Assembly (NCBI GenBank): GCA_002842875.1
Contig: PHEF01000056.1
Location: 1 to 40,308, forward strand
Direction: 5' to 3'
Length of the DNA stretch: 40,308 nucleotides
Source: Alphaproteobacteria bacterium HGW-Alphaproteobacteria-3
GTDB lineage: Bacteria > Pseudomonadota > Alphaproteobacteria > Parvibaculales > Parvibaculaceae
A program made the translations under genes and the position numbers. The stretch's first letter is position 1; the number at the start of each line of letters is the position of its first letter. Below the pieces are notes generated by a model. That model was not told the origin of the DNA, ran no database searches, and was given only the letters and a program-made list of their open reading frames with translations. Positions 35,595 to 40,308 of the stretch are shown piece by piece.

Positions 35595-36482
35595 CTAAGC
35601 TTCCACCCCTGCCTGGCGCAACGCCTCGTCGAGAAAGCTCACGCGGCGCATTCCCTCGCGCGGATGACCCGCATTGCTGCCGATGGCGAGGCCGACGGCC
35701 GCATTGACGGCAACGCCCATGCGGAAGCGGCGCATGTCGATCGCGCGGCCCGAAACCGCCGCATAGGAACGGAAGATCGCATCTCGCATCGGACCCGGAT
35801 TGTCGAAGTGCCGGAAGTCTTCTTCCGCAAAGCCGGTGCCGGCTTCCGCCAAATCGACGAATGCGACGGGCAGGCCCCGCGCGGCGATCACGTTCGACAG
35901 GTTGATATCGCCGTGAAGAAACACGCGCGGCGCGTCCGCCGCGGCCCACATTTCCTTCAGCCGTTCGAGCCGCGCACGAAGGCCGGGATCGCTGATCCTC
36001 GTCATCGCCTCCGCGATGCTGCGAAGGCCCGGGCTGCCGAGCTTTTCCGCCTCGCTCGCGCGCAGCTTGGCCCGTTCGTGGAAATGCGCGAGTGCCGCGC
36101 CGATCTCCTCGCCAAGCCGCTCGCGCTCTTCCGTTTTCAGTGCGTAAAGCCTTCCTTCGTCGACCGCTTTACCCTCAAGCCTCTCGAGCCGCAGCCAGCC
36201 CGCCAGTGGCGGTCCCGAAAACCCATAGGCATTTTCGAAGCGTCCGGAATTGAGAAGTCGCGGTACGGCGCCTTCAAGTCCGTCGAGAAGACGCAAGGCC
36301 GCCGTTTCCCGGTAATGCTTGCTCTCGCCCGTGCCGAGCCCGCCATTGCGGCGCACGAGTTTCAGCACGCTGCCGTCGCGAAGATCGTGGACGCTGCCCC
36401 AAACGCCTTCTCCAAGCAGGGTCCATGGACCCGCTGGAAGGCCGGGAACGTCGCCGGCAATCGCTTCGTGAAGTTCGCTCAT
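35595..36482 (-). CDS. Aminoglycoside-phosphotransferase-fold kinase-like protein
   Basis: 295 residues of the APH/choline-kinase superfamily: a glycine-containing N-terminal loop L-G-E-G-V-W-G-S-V (about 23-31), the conserved lysine in V-L-K-L-V, and the catalytic H-G-D-I-N-L-S-N (190-197; Asp192, Asn197), followed by a second acidic residue Asp210 in F-V-D-L. Many such chromosomal genes phosphorylate sugars or cell-wall parts and give no drug resistance; the substrate is unknown. The ATG has a weak ribosome site, and a GTG nine bases upstream is possible. mmcB follows. Confidence 0.8.
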   Translation of the reverse strand: MSELHEAIAGDVPGLPAGPWTLLGEGVWGSVHDLRDGSVLKLVRRNGGLGTGESKHYRETAALRLLDGLEGAVPRLLNSGRFENAYGFSGPPLAGWLRLERLEGKAVDEGRLYALKTEERERLGEEIGAALAHFHERAKLRASEAEKLGSPGLRSIAEAMTRISDPGLRARLERLKEMWAAADAPRVFLHGDINLSNVIAARGLPVAFVDLAEAGTGFAEEDFRHFDNPGPMRDAIFRSYAAVSGRAIDMRRFRMGVAVNAAVGLAIGSNAGHPREGMRRVSFLDEALRQAGVEA

Positions 36483-36520
36483 GGGCGGCACTCTACCAGC
36501 CGCATCGTGAAAGGAGGCGC

Positions 36521-36547
36521 AAAAAAAGGGCGGCTCGAAAGCCGCCC
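36521..36547 (-). terminator. Rho-independent terminator of the diiron gene
   Basis: Minus strand: GGGCGGCT-TTCG-AGCCGCCC followed by seven T (36521-36527), 37 bases past the diiron gene stop. A textbook terminator. Confidence 0.93.
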
Positions 36548-36583
36548 TCAAGTGATTCCCTCTGGAGAGGACCCTTCGGGAAA

Positions 36584-37708
36584 TTACTCCGCCGCCGCGC
36601 TCTGCATCGGGTTCTTCTTGCCGGCGAAATTGACCGTCTTCAGGAACTCGATGCCCTGCTCGGCGATGTCGTCGCCAACCATGCGGTCGTCTTCGTTCTT
36701 CAGCTCTTCCATGTCGACATAGGTCGCATAGAAGGCGCGGGTGCGATCGGTAATGATGCCGGCCTTGAGCAGCGTCTTCACGAGCACGCGAAAGATGTTC
36801 GCCGCATCCTTCATGCCTTCGCGCCGGTCTTCGTCCGTCACGGCTTCGAGCATCTCGAGCTGAACCTGCTGCCAGTCGAGGCCGAAATCGGCATAGATGA
36901 GTTTCTTCTGCTCGGGGTTCACGAGATTGAAGAGCAGCGTCTGGAAGACGTTCGCCGCCCAGTCCTCGATGATGTCGCGCTCTTCCTGGGTGAGTTTCGG
37001 GATCGTGCGGTCGGCCCAGATCTTGCCGAACTTGTGATGGAAGGCCTCGTCCGTCATGGCGAGCTGGCAGAGTTTCACCAGAAGCGGATCGCGCGCCGTG
37101 TTGAAGAAGGTCGCGAAGGTGCCCATCGCAAGTCCTTCGACGAGAAGCTGCATGCCGACGATCTTCTTGTAGACCTCCTTCGCGTTGACCATCTCGGCCA
37201 GAAGGTTCGCAAGCGTCTCGCCGCAGGGCAGCGGCTTGCCGAAGCGCGACTGCACGTATTTCGCGAAGGCCGTCACATGGCGCGCCTCTTCGCGCGCCTG
37301 GTTCGCGGCATATTCCTGTGCGCCCGGATCGAGCAGGATGTGGCAGAGCGAAGCGGAGAGGTTGAGCGCGCCCTGTTCGCCATGCAGGATCGCCGACATC
37401 ATCCAGCGCGCGGTTTCGTTCACGAAGCGCACCCTCTCCTTTTCCGAAAGTTTTTCGAAGGAGGCGAGCTTGAGTTCCGGCACCAGTTCGGGATCGATCA
37501 GCATTTCGTTTTCGAGATCGAAGGGCTCGGCGAAGTCGATGTACTTCTTGTCGAGCGGATCCCAGAAATGGTCGTGGGTCGCCGAGATGATCTTGTCGAA
37601 AGCCGAGGAACGGCGGTTGTAACGCTCCGTATTCATCATCGCCTGGAAATCGTCCGGCGAGACGGCGTCGTAAGCGTTGTCCTTCGTGATCTGGCGCGGT
37701 TCGGTCAT
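36584..37708 (-). CDS. Diiron ferritin-like (R2-like) oxygenase-type protein
   Basis: 374 residues, largely helical. A full set of R2-type diiron ligands can be placed: Glu111 (L-H-G-E-Q-G), Glu141 and His144 (R-E-E-A-R-H), Glu191 (L-V-E-G-L), Glu221 and His224 (T-D-E-A-F-H-H). So a carboxylate-bridged diiron site that activates oxygen is very likely; homologues are annotated as ferritin-like or R2-like proteins with unknown substrates, and a role in oxidising hydrocarbons or fatty chains is only suggested by the CYP153 gene nearby. GGAGA supports the ATG at 37708. A perfect TGACG palindrome lies about 95 bases upstream, shared with CYP153; a strong terminator follows. Confidence 0.8.
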   Translation of the reverse strand: MTEPRQITKDNAYDAVSPDDFQAMMNTERYNRRSSAFDKIISATHDHFWDPLDKKYIDFAEPFDLENEMLIDPELVPELKLASFEKLSEKERVRFVNETARWMMSAILHGEQGALNLSASLCHILLDPGAQEYAANQAREEARHVTAFAKYVQSRFGKPLPCGETLANLLAEMVNAKEVYKKIVGMQLLVEGLAMGTFATFFNTARDPLLVKLCQLAMTDEAFHHKFGKIWADRTIPKLTQEERDIIEDWAANVFQTLLFNLVNPEQKKLIYADFGLDWQQVQLEMLEAVTDEDRREGMKDAANIFRVLVKTLLKAGIITDRTRAFYATYVDMEELKNEDDRMVGDDIAEQGIEFLKTVNFAGKKNPMQSAAAE

Positions 37709-37802
37709 GTCTGTCTCCACGTTCACTGGCCACCTTCCCCAGCGGAGGCCGGCCAATTTCCTTAATCGCAATGTGGGTATTTGTGCGCCGCACAAGCAAC
37801 GA

Positions 37803-37826
37803 AAAAATGACGCCTGCGTCATTTTT
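37803..37826. promoter_or_regulatory. TGACG palindrome upstream of the diiron gene
   Basis: AAAAATGACGC-CT-GCGTCATTTTT, perfect 11-bp arms. The same ATGACG-N4-CGTCAT core occurs twice before CYP153 (39341, 39401). Likely operator for a shared regulator not encoded in the window. Confidence 0.7.
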
Positions 37827-37998
37827 GCGCAGGACAGGGAAAGCCGCCCGGAACAAGGCCAAAACTCGACAATCGGGCACCGCTTCTTTATGACTCGCCG
37901 CCCTTCGCTCCGGGCAAGTCCCCGGATTTCCTCAGACGTATTGCTGTGGCCGAAGCGCCGCGTTTCTCGCGCCGGCCAGACGGATACGAGGTGATTTG

Positions 37999-39312
37999 AT
38001 GTTTATCGGTCTCGACTTCGGAACGACCAACAGCGCGCTCGCGGTCGCCCCCGCGCACGGCCCTTCCCGGCTCGTGCCCGTTCGCCATGTGAACGAACTG
38101 CTCCCGACCTTCCGTTCCATCCTCTATTTCGACGACGAGGAGCGCGACGCGAACGGGCGTCCGCATGCCTTTGCAGGCCCGGCCGCGATGGACGCCTATC
38201 TCGAGCGCGGCGCGGAAGGCCGGCTTGTCCAGTCGGTGAAATCCTGGCTCGCCAATCCGAACTTCACCTCGACCAGCATCTTCAACAGCCGCTTCACGCT
38301 GGAAAATCTGATCGGCTTCATCGTCGCGCGCATGATCGACGCGGGCGAGGAGGGAGAGGCGCTTGCCGGGAAGATGGCGTCGAGCCCGGTCGTCGTCGGC
38401 CGGCCGGCCCGCTTCGTGCGGAACAGTCTGGGTACGCCGGACAGCGAGCATGACGATCTCGCCATCTCGCGCCTGCGCGATGCGCTATCCGCCATCCGCA
38501 TTCCCGACGTTCATTTCGAGTTCGAGCCGGTTGCCGCGGCCCATGCCTACGAAGCCTCTCTCGACACGGACGAACTCGTATTGATCGGCGATTTCGGCGG
38601 CGGCACCAGCGATTTCTGCCTGCTGCATGTCGGACCCGGCATGCGAAAGCTGAAAGAGCGTGGCGAAACGATCGTCGGCGTATCGGGTGTCGGGCTTGCG
38701 GGCGATGCCTTCGACGCGCGCCTCATCGAACATTGCGTGGCGCCGCGTCTCGGCAAGGGCACGTCCTACAGGAGCGGCGGCAAGGTTCTGCCCGTTCCGT
38801 CCTGGCCCTACGACACCATGAGACGCTGGCATGAACTGAGCCTCATCAACACGCGCAAGACGCGGCGCATGCTCGAAGAGATCGGGCGCACGGCGGATGC
38901 GGCCGGCGAAGTGGAGGCGCTCTCGCGGCTCATCTCCGAGGAACGGGGGTTCGCTCTCTACCGCGCCGTCGAGGCGGCCAAGGTCGCGCTCTCCGGCGCG
39001 GACGAGACCCGGCTTCGCTTCGATCTTTCACCCGTCGGGATCGATGCGCGCGTGACGCGCGCCGAGTTCGACCAATGGATTGCGCCGGAACTGGCCGAGA
39101 TTGCCATCTGCGTCGACCGTCTTCTCGAAGAGACCGGGACGGCACGCGAGCGCATCGACCGGGTCTTTCTCACGGGCGGTTCCTCCTTCATCCCGGCCGT
39201 CCGCGCCCTCTTCGCAAGCCGCTTCGGTGCGGAAAAACTGGCAGGCGGCGGCGAGTTGACCTCCGTTGCGACGGGTCTGGCGCTGGCGGCGCGCCAGCGC
39301 TTCGGCGACTGA
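37999..39312 (+). CDS. Hsp70-like (YegD-type) ATPase
   Basis: 437 residues. Actin/Hsp70 ATPase features: I-G-L-D-F-G-T-T-N-S at the start (phosphate 1), V-L-I-G-D-F-G-G-G-T-S-D-F (phosphate 2) and V-F-L-T-G-G-S-S-F-I-P-A-V (adenosine loop). It ends after the ATPase domain, with no substrate-binding domain, like E. coli YegD; client unknown. Start at 37999 follows GAGGTG. Divergent from the diiron gene, sharing its intergenic region. Beyond the stop is a weak hairpin with T5 (39318-39335). Confidence 0.88.
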   Translation: MFIGLDFGTTNSALAVAPAHGPSRLVPVRHVNELLPTFRSILYFDDEERDANGRPHAFAGPAAMDAYLERGAEGRLVQSVKSWLANPNFTSTSIFNSRFTLENLIGFIVARMIDAGEEGEALAGKMASSPVVVGRPARFVRNSLGTPDSEHDDLAISRLRDALSAIRIPDVHFEFEPVAAAHAYEASLDTDELVLIGDFGGGTSDFCLLHVGPGMRKLKERGETIVGVSGVGLAGDAFDARLIEHCVAPRLGKGTSYRSGGKVLPVPSWPYDTMRRWHELSLINTRKTRRMLEEIGRTADAAGEVEALSRLISEERGFALYRAVEAAKVALSGADETRLRFDLSPVGIDARVTRAEFDQWIAPELAEIAICVDRLLEETGTARERIDRVFLTGGSSFIPAVRALFASRFGAEKLAGGGELTSVATGLALAARQRFGD

Positions 39313-39340
39313 CGCAGAAGCTTGGGGGCGCTTTTTAAAG

Positions 39341-39362
39341 AAAATGACGCCTCCGTCATTTT
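39341..39362. promoter_or_regulatory. TGACG palindrome 1 upstream of CYP153
   Basis: AAAATGACG-CCTC-CGTCATTTT, perfect nine-base arms, 143 bases before the P450 start. Confidence 0.7.
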
Positions 39363-39400
39363 CAACTCCGGAAGCCGGTGCTAAGCTTGCTCACATGGAA

Positions 39401-39424
39401 AAAAGTGACGCGGCCGTCATTTTG
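39401..39424. promoter_or_regulatory. TGACG palindrome 2 upstream of CYP153
   Basis: AAAAGTGACG-CGGC-CGTCATTTTG; the core starts 61 bp (about six helical turns) after palindrome 1, so two bound dimers would lie on the same side of the DNA. It ends about 80 bases before the P450 start. Confidence 0.68.
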
Positions 39425-39504
39425 CGTATGACGGGTCCGCATTTTCCGCTATGTTTGACGTAACGGACAACAGGTAAGCCGGATAACGCCGGAGGAGGAA
39501 ACAG

Positions 39505-40308
39505 ATGAGCGACGCAGCGGTGAAATACCAGGCCGACGAAGCGCGCGATGCAGCCTATTCGGTCCCGCTCGAGGAGATCGACGTCGCCGATCCGAACCAC
39601 TTCATGAACAATACGATGTGGCCCTATTTCGAGCGCCTCCGGAAGGAAGCGCCGGTCCACTACTGCACCACCAATGAAGAAGTCGGCCCCTATTGGTCGG
39701 TGACGCGCTACAAGGACATCATGGCGGTGGATACGAACCACCAGATCTTCTCGTCGGAAGGCGCCATCGTGCTGCGCGACCAGGACGAGGACTTCAAGCT
39801 GCCGATGTTCATCGCCATGGATCCCCCCAAGCATGACGACCAGCGCAAGACGGTAAGCCCCATCGTCGCGCCGGCCAACCTCGCCAAGCTCGAAAGCACG
39901 ATCCGCGAGCGCGTCGGCGATATTCTCGACAACCTTCCCGAGAACGAACCCTTCAACTGGGTGGACCGCGTCTCGATCGAACTGACGACGCAGATGCTCG
40001 CGACGCTGTTCGATTTCCCCTTCGCGGAACGCCGCAAGCTGACGCGCTGGTCCGACGTGGCGACCGCCGCGCCGATGCCGGGCGGTCTCATCGAAACCGA
40101 AGATCAGCGCCGCGCCGAGCTTCTCGAATGCGCCGAATACTTCATCGGCCTGTGGAACGAACGCGTGAATGCGCGCGAGCCGGGCAACGATCTCATCTCC
40201 ATGCTCGCGCATGGCGAGTCGACCCGCAACATGGACAAGATGGAGTATCTCGGAAACCTGATCCTCCTCATCGTCGGCGGCAACGATACGACGCGCAACT
40301 CGATCTCG
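39505..40308 (+). CDS. CYP153-type cytochrome P450 alkane/fatty-acid terminal hydroxylase (partial, 3' end outside)
   Basis: The first 268 residues are present; the heme-binding cysteine region is beyond the edge. Features seen: N-N-T-M-W-P-Y-F-E-R-L-R-K-E-A-P-V-H-Y near the N terminus, P-Y-W-S-V-T-R-Y-K-D-I, F-I-A-M-D-P-P-K-H-D (helix C side), R-V-S-I-E-L-T-T-Q-M-L-A-T-L-F-D-F-P-F and helix I G-G-N-D-T-T-R-N-S, a signature of CYP153. These enzymes add oxygen to the end carbon of medium-chain alkanes, with a ferredoxin and reductase as donors. GGAGGAGG lies just before the ATG. Two TGACG palindromes precede it. Confidence 0.92.
   Translation, partial: MSDAAVKYQADEARDAAYSVPLEEIDVADPNHFMNNTMWPYFERLRKEAPVHYCTTNEEVGPYWSVTRYKDIMAVDTNHQIFSSEGAIVLRDQDEDFKLPMFIAMDPPKHDDQRKTVSPIVAPANLAKLESTIRERVGDILDNLPENEPFNWVDRVSIELTTQMLATLFDFPFAERRKLTRWSDVATAAPMPGGLIETEDQRRAELLECAEYFIGLWNERVNAREPGNDLISMLAHGESTRNMDKMEYLGNLILLIVGGNDTTRNSIS

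Noticed and set aside
35595..36482. Aminoglycoside resistance gene
   Set aside because: Only the broad APH fold is supported; such chromosomal homologues usually have other substrates.

Overview
The window is high-GC bacterial chromosome with an alphaproteobacterial gene set: dnaA, dnaN, recF, a ClpP-like gene and gyrB in a row, RegB/RegA redox regulators, a coaBC-dut-Rrf2-cysK operon, an MmcB-type repair gene, a TTAA-N7-TTAA CtrA-type site, and composite palindromic repeats of the kind scattered through Rhizobiales-like genomes. A CYP153-type P450 at the right edge, an intracellular PHB depolymerase and an enoyl-CoA hydratase fit a hydrocarbon- or fatty-acid-using, PHB-storing marine/soil alphaproteobacterium. 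Parvibaculum or a relative is my guess; it is an inference from gene content, not a database match.

Layout. 1-1.7 kb: minus-strand pair (DsbA-like isomerase, SDR) behind a Pho-box-like triple repeat, divergent from an HxlR regulator that has two 15-bp operator-like repeats over its promoter. 2.2-7.8 kb: minus-strand housekeeping genes ubiE, ubiB, coaBC, dut, Rrf2 regulator, cysK. 7.9-10.4 kb: mutM, a small secreted protein, enoyl-CoA hydratase, rpsT. 10.4-19 kb: replication region (possible origin-type intergenic DNA, rhodanese, three tandem palindromic repeats, dnaA, dnaN, recF, clpP-like, gyrB). 19-25.5 kb: class A penicillin-binding protein behind a CtrA-type site, Bcr/CflA transporter with an M48-type metallopeptidase, VOC protein, PHB depolymerase. 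25.5-32.2 kb: leuA, an outer-membrane-like protein, a lipoprotein, SCO1, an ankyrin protein, an MBL-fold hydrolase. 32.3-34.4 kb: regB-regA. 34.4-36.5 kb: higBA toxin-antitoxin, mmcB, an aminoglycoside-phosphotransferase-fold protein. 36.5-40.3 kb: diiron ferritin-like oxygenase-type gene, Hsp70-like gene and CYP153; the diiron and P450 promoter regions share a TGACG-N4-CGTCA palindrome.

The most unusual feature is that at least eight otherwise well-preserved genes (cysK, ubiB, mutM, rpsT, dnaN, gyrB, a VOC gene, leuA) each lack one internal block of about 15-50 codons. The losses fall in strongly conserved motifs (HADxHPGN of UbiB, GGLHGVGVSVVNALS of GyrB), and four of them also shift the frame. 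A living cell could hardly carry all of these, so I treat them as probable assembly or consensus errors, not evolution. Anyone using these coding sequences should know this.

The most interesting regulatory signals are two Pho-box-like arrays (SDR promoter; PHB depolymerase upstream region), the HxlR operator pair, the CtrA-type site, a higBA promoter with its operator in the spacer, and the TGACG palindromes linking the diiron and CYP153 genes.
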